DNA of 64,000 nucleotides, from assembly GCF_031877795.1 (NCBI RefSeq), contig NC_133937.1, positions 17,387,501 through 17,451,500 of the forward strand, in the 5' to 3' direction. The stretch comes from Strix aluco (Eukaryota; Chordata; Aves; Strigiformes; Strigidae). The notes beneath the pieces were generated by a model that saw only the letters and a program-made list of their open reading frames with translations, was not told the origin of the DNA and did no database searches. The first letter of the stretch is position 1. Each line of letters opens with the position of its first letter. The position numbers and the translations under genes are program-made. Below are positions 52,501 through 64,000 of this stretch, in pieces.

Positions 52501-54863
52501 ATGATATAGAAATAATAAAAATCAAACATTAATGTGGTGATTTCATAGACTGAAGACAAAATTCACAGATAAATCAGAAGGAATCAGCTCATTGGTAAAT
52601 TTAGTTAGTGTTAATTTGTTGCATTATGTACATAAAGATATGCAATCTATCTATTTTCCTCAGGCAAAAATATGTGCTCGCATATCTAGCTTAGGATATT
52701 TTTGTAGGTAAAACAGTCTGGAGTGATAATAATTGGAGAGCAATATTAACTGAAAAAACAGTGCTCCTTCCATTCTAATACATTTAAGCTCCCAAATGAA
52801 CACAAGTCTATTTCATGATGTTAACTGAAACAATCAAACTCTGATGATAGCTACAAAAACTACAGGTCTGTCTTTAAACCAAATTAGAATCACAGACTAC
52901 ACGTCTACTCTTAGTACAGTAATAAACACCAGCAAGCAATCATTACATCCAATTAGGCTGAGTACTTTCCTTAACTGGGTCATTTACCAGTCTCTCTTGC
53001 TCTTAAAAGTAGATTAAATGTGTAAACTTACATTTAATTACCTGTAACAGAACTCTTATGGGCAACATGTTGGAGTGTCCTTAATTTTGTTTTAAAATAA
53101 AATAAAAGGAGGCAGGGAGCCCTAAAATATATACAAAATCATCTAGCTATTTCCTTAAATCATCTTTTGATCCGTGGGCTGGTAGTGGTAGTACAGATGC
53201 TTACAAGATGGAGACACATTCAGGTTTCTTTTGTGAGCTTTAACTTGTAAAAAAAGGAACAACTGTGAAACAGAATACTGTCCCATCTCCTTCCCCACCT
53301 CCATCCTCTCTAATTTTCTTTAGATCAGGGGCCAAAAACAGATAAAAAGAAAGGAGGGGGAAAAAAAAAGAGACAGGAAGAACTTAATAGAACATAGAAA
53401 CCTGAACTCAAAACCTATAAATGTCTCTGGGCAGCTATAAGGTAAGAAGCAATGAGAAAAGTTTTTGAAACAAGCCCATGTCAGTCAGGATGATTCTGAG
53501 CTCTTCTCTGTGGAAGGTAGAATCCAGAAGCCTACAGGCTCTAAGTCTCTGCACCTCCTTCAGCACATTAATACGTCTTTAAAAATCATTAGCATAACAA
53601 CACTTTCTCCTGTTTTCTCTACGGTAAAAAATGCTGTTGTTGCTGTACTTCACACAAAGATACCTCACTTGATAACATAAATGAAATAGATACCCCAAGT
53701 CTCCCACTGTAGCAGCACAGCACTGTCCCAAGTTAAAAGGTAATGTGGGGCAGGGCACTGTGTGCTGAACCCCCAGTTAGAAATCCTTAAGACTTCCAAG
53801 TGATGATGTATTTCAAACCTGGCAGTGCTGATTCACCCTGTCATTTCTAAGCAAACAGAATGAGATCCTGCATTTTCAGGCTGGGACTTTCAGATAGCTG
53901 TACTGGATGAACACTCCACCCCCCCGGCACTTTCTGTGTGCATGTTAAGTTTGCCTTGTTTTGCATGCCAACATCTCCTCTCTTCTCCATCTACTTCTGT
54001 GCATTGTTTGGCCTGGTGCTGTAGCTATGCAGGGTGTGTCAGAAAAATAAGGAATTTATTTGTGCAAGTCAATGGAGTTAAACAGTATAACAAGCGAGAT
54101 GCAAGTCAGCCACATGTTTTGGGATCTTTCTAATCAAATATTTTAATAATATGCAACAAATGATGCTGTGTTCTAATGAATTCAACATGTAGCAAAGAAA
54201 ACTTTATAACTAGTAATCTAGAAGAAGTTAAGCCTTTATTGCTATAACAATGTTACCCTAAAGAAGTTATAGAGCAGTTGTAATTTATAATGTATTTATA
54301 TGTCTATGGTATGATACAATTAATACAAATATTAATTTATTTCTGTAGTAAAAGACCCAAGTGGTGCAATTGGGCTAAAATTCTCAGCTTGCTAGGCAAA
54401 AGTAAGTTCATATTGCTGTGTTGGCCAGGGCGCAAAGTACTGTCCCTCAGAGGCAGCTAGTTCATTCTCAGTAGAAGCAGAGAAAGAAATATGATGCCAA
54501 AGACTTTGAATCTTCTGTGGCCCTACTCATGGTCCTGTAGATATCTGCAGGGGAAATGACAGTGTGCAGACCCCACTTTCCCTCTCTCCTAGGAAGTAAA
54601 GTTAATCCAAAGATGCTCAGTGAGACTTGTCGTTCCTTTATAGCTCTCCTCAGACATACGGATTGTCCCATTATCTAGTTAAGAGTATTTTCATTCAGAA
54701 GTCATATTCATAGCATCTCACTGAAGTGTGATTCATAGGGTTAGAGTTAATAGGGGAAAGAAGGTTCCTCCAAAGGAACTTGTACACTCATACACATCAA
54801 CTATTAGCCATGATGTAAAATTAAACACTATTTTTGCACTCAGCATATATCCTCTGAACCTAC

Positions 54864-54955
54864 GTCTGATTCTGTCTGCACTCCTGTTAATTCAACACCA
54901 CTTCTTTGAAATAACTCTTGATTTATACCAGCATGAGATCAGACTCAGAACTCTG
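54864..54955 (+). repeat. Ancient interspersed repeat copy
   Basis: CTGATTCTGTCTGCACTCCT, GAAATAACTCTTGATTTATA and CCAGCATGAGATCAGACTCA follow 'ctgattctgatcttactcc...aactcctgatttacaccagtgtgagatcagaatca'. This is the clearest copy in the window. Confidence 0.65.
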
Positions 54956-55249
54956 TATCCAGTTACAATTGTAAAAAATGTAACAGCATCAACTAATGAC
55001 TCATGAATAGCTTCTATAAGCCCAAATGTGTTTTGTTTACTTTATAGAAGGTGTGGAAGCCACTTAAACATCAGTATTTTCTGTATCATCACTGCCAGTG
55101 CCATGAGTTGAAGCTCTACTTTACTTCTGATATTAAATAATTCTTTGTTTGCACAAGTAAACAAAACACTGTGGCTGTGTGTAAAAGACAGGGAAGCAAG
55201 AGGTCAGCAGAAAGTACTAGTTTTGCTTCAGTTTGGTGCTAATATAACA

Positions 55250-55283
55250 TTTTTTATATATATATATATGTATGCATACATAT
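55250..55283. repeat. (TA)n with TATG/TACA interruptions
   Basis: Alternating TA followed by TATGTATGCATACATATATG, partly self-complementary. Confidence 0.85.
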
Positions 55284-57258
55284 ATGGAAAAACTGCTCTA
55301 AAGAGCAAGCCGCTGAATTTTTCTGGCATGTGTCACAATGTTTAAGGTTTAGAATGGCAGTGAACTCTGTTGAAAAAGCCTTTCCGAGCACACAAGAGTA
55401 CTGCCATTTGCCCGCTAGGCACAGATTTCAGAGGGAGCAGAAACTGCACCCACTAAACTGCCAGAAAATGCACTCCTCTAACTCAGCATGGCTGCTGAAG
55501 ACATAAGATAGTGTTCAAACCTAAATCCCTTCCCTGTGATCTCTGTCCGGACTATGAAAGGGGTTGAGGACTCAGAAAGGGCAAAGGGTGTGAAGTCATA
55601 AGCACAAAATCAAGAAGAGGTTCTGCAGAGGTTTCACCGATACAACACAATGACTGTTTTGGAATTCCTATGAAGAGCTCAGATCAAAATCAGTCCTGAA
55701 GACAGAAGAGATGGGTTACAATAAATGAAACTGATTAATTGTATGATCTTATGTAGAGCATGCTCTACTGAAGCAAGCGTAGCCACAACCGTGAAAGTAC
55801 AGGGTGACACAAAAACAGATCTGGCCTTGGATATTAACAAATACAAATATCTCTTTCTGTACTATAAATCCTACATGTATTGGTTTGTCCACTGTACATC
55901 TTATCTCATCCTTACATGTAAAAAACCAGGACATCCCTCCCACCAACTACTATTTTTTGAGACGTATATGTGAATGGGAAATAGAAACAAATCTGTTTCT
56001 AGTCATAAATAGGTAGCTAAAGAATTGAAAACACACACAAATGATGACAGTTGAAATGTCCATGTCTAATGTAAAGAATACATCACACATGTACGTGCGA
56101 GTTACACTGACACATATGTTCTAGCTCACACATGCTCTTCAACCTTCTGAAACTTGAGGCCTATGCAAAAATGAGTCATCTTTCAGCTCAGAAAGCAGAC
56201 TGTGCACTTCACTGACTGTTTGCACTGACCCACACACTAGAAAGAATGCATGTATGTTTGTATTCCATTTCATGTTTTTCTACAGACATATTTTAAACCA
56301 TTGCATAGCTGGACCATCAAAACACTTCCTATGGGAGAAATTTCTGACAAATATCAACCTATAATCAGGTCAAAGCTTATCAGGGCATTGGCTACAAAAA
56401 AACCCCAAAACAAAACCAGAGAAAACCACATTATAATTTCATTTTGAGCATGACAAAAACTGCATTATGCCTCACATTTTTTATACATGAAGCATATTGC
56501 CCTAGCAGGGCAAACACACCTGTCAAAACTTGCAAGCTTTCTTAGCTATACCTCAGTTTCAGAGTGGTGAACACAGAAATCACATCATTTAAATAAATGC
56601 CATGTTACATGACAGCTTTGTTTATGCTACATGATAATCTGAGAAGCATGGGTTGTCAGTGGAGGCAGCAATGGGCCCAAGGCACTTCTATTTTACTTGA
56701 GCATCAGTAAGACTGAAAAGAGAAGGAGTGAGCATTAGGTCACTACAGAGAAGTTCTGAAGGAGCTTTTTCTTCTGGGAGAATTTATATTTAGTTTCATA
56801 AATAAAATCAGTCCATCGGAATGAAAGAGACAGCCTTCCCTAAAAACATTACTAAAAATAAGTTAATGTGTATATATATTTCTCCTTTAAAAAAAATAAT
56901 TGGATATGAGTTAGATATTGCTGAGGTAGATATACCATAGAAATTCTACAACACTGTCTTTAAATATTCAAATTACATGTAGAAATTTCAATTTTTCATC
57001 CTTTTAACTCAGAGTTCAGCTCTAGAACTTTTACAATTATCCCTTCCTTCTCATGCTGTATTTGTAAATTCTGTGTTGCCTACAATTAAGATCTCCCTAG
57101 ACTACTTATTTATTTTTGAAAAATGAAACATGCTTGTTAAATGAATTTTCTCAGGATTTTGCAGGTTTTAAAGCTATTAGAAGATGTCATTGCAGTGGAG
57201 GCTGAAATTTGTTCTAATCTCAATGGCAAAATATTTTGCTCTTAAAATGCCAGTTAAA

Positions 57259-57333
57259 AACAGAGCAACTCCACTGTTTTTAATGGAACTTTTTAAACAT
57301 TATGCCACTCTAGAAAGATAATTTGGCCCAAAA
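57259..57333 (+). repeat. Probable ancient interspersed repeat copy
   Basis: GCAACTCCACTGTTTTTAAT followed by GGAACTTTTTAAAC and ending AATTTGGCCCA resembles 'aactccattgacttcaatggagtt...atttggccc'. More diverged than the 54.9-kb copy. Confidence 0.4.
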
Positions 57334-60300
57334 TGAAGTTCATTTTTCCCCTACATTACTTGCAGATAATTTCTTAGACAATTAAATACCCCAAACTATG
57401 ATCTCTGTAATATACTTCTAAATGATCAGTTTTAAAAGTATTACATTGTGGTAAGCAGGACAGTCAATCTACCACCTTTTAAAATAATGTCACATACATT
57501 TTAATGTGAATTATGCAATGCTGAATTTATACAATTATTAACTACATAGTGAATTAAATTAATCTGGTTACAGTTATTATAATAGCAGTTTTGACAAATG
57601 CTTTCCAGCAAGAGCTCTTGAATCATGTTTGTGTAATAAGCCCTTTAAAGCATGGCAGTAGCATATAGGCACTCATAAAGGTAACACAACAGGCTTTACA
57701 GTGCATGCACTGTCATTTAAAGTAAACCCCAACGCTATAAAAACAGCGTGCTTGACAAAAACAAAATAACTAACCTAGCAGACAAATTAAAAATTTCCAG
57801 CCTCTATCTCTGTGGAACCTTGTCAAACCCCTACCATTGCCTGTTGCTCTCAGTTACTTTTCTTTAACATTTTATTTCTGTAGTATTAAATTGCTGAATC
57901 ATTCAGTTTTAAGTTATTTTAACCTAAAAACCAAAGTAACACATTGATTTTCTTTTTAGAAGCAATAAAACATTTTAAAATTAATCAAACTTTAGTTGGT
58001 ATGTATAGCCAAGTTCAACTTGTGATCTTTTAAACCTAATTTGTATTCTTGTACTGTCAAGGTGACCACCAAGATATGTATTAGAATTAAAAAAAAGAAA
58101 AAGGTTCTTGCTCTGAAGAGTTTGCAATCTGAAAAGCAAGGTTGGTAAGCAAGCAAACTGGTATGTATAAATAAAATGTGGACACTCTGATAATTAAGTT
58201 ATGAAAAGTTATGAAGAAAGGCAAGAAGCAGATACCGCTTTAAAAAACAGATAGATATGCAGGAGGAAACTCTGGTTAGCCTACAGAGTGATATCATTTG
58301 ACCTGTAACTTAAAAATGTGGAAAAAAAAAATTGGAAAATGCCTGTTACTTGTTCCTTGTAGAACCATTTCAGTATGAAACATATACTTAATGGTTATTT
58401 AGACATACTGCGCCTGCTTTTTTCCCATCTTTTCCTAGAGTAAATAAACACAGATTTTAAAAAAAATTAAGACTTTCAATTTAACATTTTGAAGAAAACC
58501 TTTCCTTTTTTTATAGAAACAAAATTATCTTCTGTAACTCTCAACTTGACAAACTTATACTTGTACCAAACTTTTACTCATCTTTGCTGCTTATGGGCTT
58601 TTCATTCACTCTGTTTCCCCCCATCCTTGCCAGTTGATTAGAGAAATGACTGAGGTGTCTACTGGTGGCCCGGAGACTGATTGTAGCCAGCAACCCTAGC
58701 ACAATTTTGAATTTTATGCTAACAAAAACTTAGAAGATTTCATTCTTTTTTTCATATAAATACAAATCTGATCCAATAGCTGCTACTCAGCAGCAGCAGA
58801 GGTGGGAGCAGAGGGTGCCAGGAAGGAACAAAGCTGCTTGGGAGCAGACTAATGTTTGGAGCAGGTTTTTGTGCTGAATGCTCTTGTCAAACTTGACCTT
58901 TGAGCCTGTATTGTTTTACTCACCCAGTCTCTTCTTTCCTTTTTCTTATTTTATTAAATGCCTGTACATTTTGCATGTTCAGGCTGAAATCGGAAGAGTG
59001 GTACTTCCTTTCTGTAGCTCCAACCTTTTATGAGTAAGCCTCCACTTCCCTGTTAACCAAAACCAGGGAATCCACCAGTGCTCGCAGTCTCCAAGGAGAG
59101 GAGGGCTGTCACTCCCCATAAATTTATCCGATTCCAGCAAAGGGTGTGCTCCAAGGCTAGCCTATCCCTAGCAGTTTGTCTTGGCCTTGAAGAACCAAAC
59201 CTTGTTTACCTTTATCATTAATTTCAAACATATTTTAATTTTTCTATTTATTTCCCTAAGCCATTTGAGATTACAGCTTCACATGCTCTCATCTCCTAGA
59301 CCAGGGCAGTGACTCCTCCAGAAGCCAACACACAATAGATATTCAGTACAAACATCTAACAGGCTTTACTCTGTTCCTCCAAATATCCGTTTTGGTTGCA
59401 CACACAAAGACCACTTTATGGTTTCTGTATTCTACTTTTCACAACAAAACAACTGTGACTTGATTTTTGAAATGTTTAAGTTGTCTAGTTAAGCAGGAAA
59501 TCCCAAAACAATCTTTAGTTTTTTTACATGTGGTTTTAGCCAAATATAAAAATGTCAGTGCAAAAAGCAGATACTTATATTCCATGATGCACCAGAGATT
59601 AAAAGAAAATTGCATATTTAGCATTCTACTAACTACAGTGTTCAACTGCTCACAAATGGATCTTCATATTTTTGTAGTAATTTACAGCGTGCAATAGGTA
59701 TTGTAATCTAATCCACCACCATTGCATAATTTTTGACCAACTTGCTGTTGATAAATAATGCAAGTATTAGGTTATTAAATTTTTTACAATTAAGTCACTA
59801 AGAAAGCTGTTTATTGCCTTCCGTTATACCCTCTGTTAATAAGATCGTTGTTGCAGATGTTCATGTATGCTGCATTGATGTTTAATGGTGCATGATGCTC
59901 TAGGTGGTTCCCATAACCTTGCTTTGTCTACTATGAGCTGACTCAATTGATATGATAATAGAGAAAAGAGGTCTGAAACAAGCTGGGCTGTACTGGCACA
60001 ATTTGCATAACCTTTAAATTTGCCATCATTTGATAGCCAACTGCTCCTAAAAATTCTTATTCAGTTGTCAGCAACAACAATATACTGTACAATCAGCATT
60101 CTGCAATTGGACAGGTGGGGAGGAAAGAGAGGGCATACATAGTTTATTGCACTTTCATATTCTATCAGGAAATGTACTTATTATCAAATTTATAAAGCCA
60201 ACAATTTGGAATAAAGTTCTGCAGTTTCGTTTGTGATCAATTGCTATTTAGCCACAATGCATGGCCTGGCATGTTTTCAGGTTCACAGTACAATATCACA

Positions 60301-61827
60301 GTGTCGGATTACAAGGGACATAAATATTTGGTTCCACAGACTCCTCTCTGATTTAGTTTTGACTGCTAATCACTGGGGCAGGCAGAGGAATCAGGATGGA
60401 TTAGGAGGGCGGTGGGGGGCACAGAGTAGCAGACTACAGCAACCAAAATCAACATAAACAGCCTTGCAAACTTTAAATCTGGTTTCAGAGGACTCTCTGT
60501 ATTCTTTTTTAAATAAACATTATTATTGTATCATTCAGTAAGTATAGCCAAAACCTAAAAATATAGAAACAGTTCATGTTTACTGTAGTGACTAAATCTG
60601 CTGTCTGTATATACTTTAAGTCAGTTCTGCTTTCTTTACTGACTTTATTATTCATAACAAAGAAAACAGCAACGGTGAAAGTAAGCTGGAGTCTACTTTC
60701 ATTCAAACGGGATCAACTACACAAATGTTATTTTTGTGGTATCCAGAGGTTTATATCTAAACTGCCATTTCATATTCTATATTATGCTCAGGTGTCTCAA
60801 GGATAGGTCATTGGTATATGAGTAATGTGCACAGCCTACTTTTGAGATACAGCATTTAAACAATTTTCACTTTGCTTTATCTGTAAAACCCACTGCGGAA
60901 ATCACTGAGCCAAACGGATCATAAAATCTCACAATTCGCCTTTTTGACAATTAACCATTTTTGGGAACTCCAGTTAACCTTCACCCTGCCTCCCCCTGCA
61001 ATGTTAACTCTAGGTGTTTTGTCATCTTACACAAAATGAATCCTAAATCCCCAAAGTCAGGTGAAGCAGGACCCATTCAAACCTCCCCTTTGTCCACTTT
61101 TTCCACTAGGCAGGATCTCTGCTCTGTCCCTCCTGGACTTAAGGATTTGTCTTCCATTCAGCCACCTATTTCCCACAACTTCTATTGCCTGCAACTGGAT
61201 GCTATAGCAGAGAAACTTCTAATCAAAGGGTCAGTTCCTGCAGTTAATTTTCATCCACACATTCTACTCTCCTTCCATTCTGTGCAATTACTTTATTGTG
61301 AGTATTTCAGCAGGTGAAGAGTAGAGGCTTGGAAATGTAGGTTCCATCATTTAAACTTTTCTACAATGTTCATTCAACTGTAATCACAAGATGGGAAATA
61401 AAATCTCTAAATTAAAGATGATAGGCTATCAGAGTCTGTAGGGCACCTTCTGAGTAGAGATTCTGCTGTTCAAACTCCTGTGATGATTTGTTATGAAGTG
61501 AACTGCTGCCTAATAAAAAAAGGCTAATGCTGCCAAAATAATAGAAAAAAAGATCTTCTACAGAAGATATTCTGCCTAGGTACCAGTGGTCAAAGGGTCC
61601 AGTTCTTTATGCACCTCATTTGTAACAGACAACAAAGAAGGTATGTTAAGATAAAATGTGTTATCAAAACTTTCAGCATACATAAAGTTCACTTTTTGTA
61701 TAACCTCTAGGTAGACTACAAAACTTGAATTGGAGATTGCAGACAAGGTACAGTACACAAAAAGACACAAAGATCTGTATAAACCATTAATATTCATGAC
61801 TGTTTTAAGTTCTCCATGGCCATAATC

Positions 61828-61892
61828 GATATCCAATGAAGTTAATGAGATCTTTCCATTGATTTCAAAAGACACTGGGTTGAGCCTTAGAG
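61828..61892 (-). repeat. Ancient repeat copy with paired 'caatgaagttaatg' blocks
   Basis: The minus strand reads CAGTGTCTTTTGAAATCAAT, GGAAAGATCTCATTAACTTC and ATTGG. This is the 'cccattgaagtcaatggcaaaactcccattgacttcaatgg' motif. It lies within a 135-codon open frame (61576-61983, minus). Confidence 0.55.
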
Positions 61893-62430
61893 ACAATAAT
61901 ACCACATTCTCTGCAAGTACTCCTGCTGATAACATACTTTGATAAGTTGCTACCCTCCCATCCAGAATTTCATTAATGAACAAAAGATGCGTTATCTTAC
62001 TACAAACTGGTTTTGCAAAATGAGAAATATACTATTATAAAACTCAATATGGGTCATTTAATATCTTTAATTGAAGAGCAGTCAAGGCCACAGTAGATAC
62101 TTGTGATGTTAATACCAATGAGATCCATAAATAAGACAATTGCTATTTATTTAGGAAGGAATTGAAAGAAAAGCCTTAATGTGTTATCCTCCCAAAAGGT
62201 TGAGATTTTGTTTTGTTTTAACTTTGAGCCTCTAGAAAATGGTACTTCAAACTCTTAAGTCTTCTAACACATCTAAGCCCATCCAATAGATTTAATCACT
62301 GATAAGTAGAGTTATAAGTTCAAACTGGCCTTGACCTTGGGCAGTATGACATTATCTGAAAACCATTAATGGTCTGAAACTAAAGGAAAAGCTCATTAAT
62401 AAAAGCAAAACCGTACAAAGGTACAAAGGC

Positions 62431-62466
62431 AAAAAAAAAAAGGAAAAAAAAAAGAAAAAAAAAGAA
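62431..62466. repeat. A-rich tract with G interruptions
   Basis: Runs of A separated by single or double G, within the ADK intron. Confidence 0.85.
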
Positions 62467-64000
62467 GTTTTATTAAAAGTATTGATCGTGACCTAGGGCA
62501 CTACAGACATTGATCTTCCCATACCTCCACAGGAAAAAAAAAGTTAAGCCAACAAATTATTGATCTATTATGAAACCTGCTGAACAAGCCATACATTTAA
62601 TTTCTTACAATGAAAAATCTAAATTACACCAAATTAGGGTAAAGTGAAAATATATTTCTTAAAAATTATTGATAAAAAATTACTTTGTGAATAATTTCAT
62701 AAAATAGCCACCCTGTTAGTATGATTTGAACCTAAGTGTTAGGAGGTGAGAAGCCTATGCACTGTAAACCTTTAAAGCATGGGTTTCGGATTTCAACTCA
62801 TTAAAGCATATGCTTTTAAGGAGAAACGGGTAGCGTCCAATACTGAATATTGCAGCAACACAGAATGCATATATAGAAAAGGACAATGCTGAACTTTGAA
62901 CTTAATGCATAAAGTTAATTAAAAGTTTATAGGATAATTATTTTACATGAAACAGAATACTGTAGTTTTGGATTTTCTTCAGTTTGTTCAAAAAGTCAGA
63001 AAGACATATTTAGACTGACATAACATTGTAGCTGCAAAAACAGTTACTTAAAAACTAAAAGTCACCAGAATTTCATGTTTGGTGTACATGGAGAGGGGTA
63101 GGTGTCATTTTCAGAAAATGGGATAACCTTGACAAAGTTGCATCAATTACATGTACATGTGAAAAGCACAAATTGAATTTGGAAGGCTGTCATTAGTTCC
63201 AGTGCTTCCCAATTACTGAATGACTGATTCTGCTGTCTCACCATTTAGTATAGTTCTATGATAAAATCAGTGGTTTTCAGCATATGTCAAAGTGATCGTC
63301 TCCCTTCTGATAGCACATTCATGGCTCTGTCCCCTTATTCTTTGCTCTTTGCTTTGCAGACATAATTCTATAATATCACCAGCCAATCCTGGAACAACTT
63401 TGCTTCCAACTTTGCAACTACAGTCTTTGTTGCTAGATGGAAGTTCAAAATAAAAAATCATGTTTTATGCCTCGGAGTGAGGTTCCACAGATACTTCAGC
63501 CACTGTAGTCTGCAGATACTATAGCCTCATCCTTGTCTGCTCCTACTGCAAATGCTGCATCATCTCCTCCCATGCTGGCACTAGCACTTGTCTGGACCCT
63601 ACAATGAGCTGGGTTGAGAGAGCTCAATACCTCACCAGGGTAGGTTTCTGCCAGCCTGTGCAGGCTGTTGAACTGGTTCCCCGTGCAGTCGGAGAAGTGC
63701 TGGCAGGGTGGGGGAAAAGTAGGGCATGGAAATGTGTGTCCTAGGAAGAGCCAGTGATTTCTGACTTTTCTATCAGTTTAAAACTACCAGGGATCCAAGT
63801 GTCAGTCTCTTGTGCTCTGAGGACTACGTAGCCATAGAATGAATAAGGTGAATCTTTATTCCTTCCAAGACTGCCCAGAACAGTAGGGGACTGCCTTGGT
63901 AACCAGAAAGCTTAATTACTAGAATTCTGTCTTTTCAGGATTTCTGGTAGGTAGTTCTGTTGCTTCATGGTTTGAGCAAACAGAATTATGTGCCAATGTA

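Noticed and set aside
60961..61317. 118-codon plus-strand frame
   Set aside because: It is antisense to ADK, has no recognisable domain or biased codon use, and its length is within chance range for 64 kb.

Overview
The window is vertebrate nuclear DNA, most likely from a bird. It holds the 3' end of one gene, a compact intergenic interval, and a CpG-island promoter. The bird call rests on a CR1 LINE 3' fragment of avian type (43648-43729), sparse recent repeats, MIR-type and older amniote repeats, and exons whose translation fits a sauropsid adenosine kinase. No prokaryotic, viral or CRISPR features are visible. Almost all open reading frames of 60-190 codons here are chance frames in introns, intergenic DNA or the CpG island.

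Layout from right to left, which is the direction of transcription. The right half (about 30.8-64 kb) is the 3' part of ADK on the minus strand. It contains the end of a long intron (49382 to beyond the window edge), the penultimate coding exon with the PfkB signature [12 protein letters not shown] (49295-49381), a 17.3-kb last intron, and the terminal exon ending in EKPDFH-stop (31825-31949). A 3'UTR of about 1 kb probably ends near an AATAAA at 30792-30797. From about 30.8 kb down to 4.7 kb is intergenic DNA with microsatellites, MIR-like SINEs and a pair of GC-rich degenerate repeats in opposite orientation (about 16.7 and 19.6 kb).

The left end holds a CpG island of about 2.7 kb (1915-4660). 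It has four minus-strand CCAAT boxes about 92-106 bp apart, a YY1-type AAAATGGCGGC motif, and strong minus-strand splice donors. From the conserved vertebrate order ADK then KAT6B on one strand, I infer that this is the KAT6B (MYST-family histone acetyltransferase) promoter and untranslated first exon, with positions 1-2187 in its first intron. No KAT6B coding exon lies in the window, so that identity is inferred from synteny and not read from protein sequence.

I found no convincing previously undescribed system. The points most worth a second look are the CCAAT array and stacked donors in the island, an ancient repeat family that recurs at least seven times (one copy in the ADK 3'UTR and one inside the longest non-genic minus-strand ORF of the right half), and the inverted pair of GC-rich repeats.
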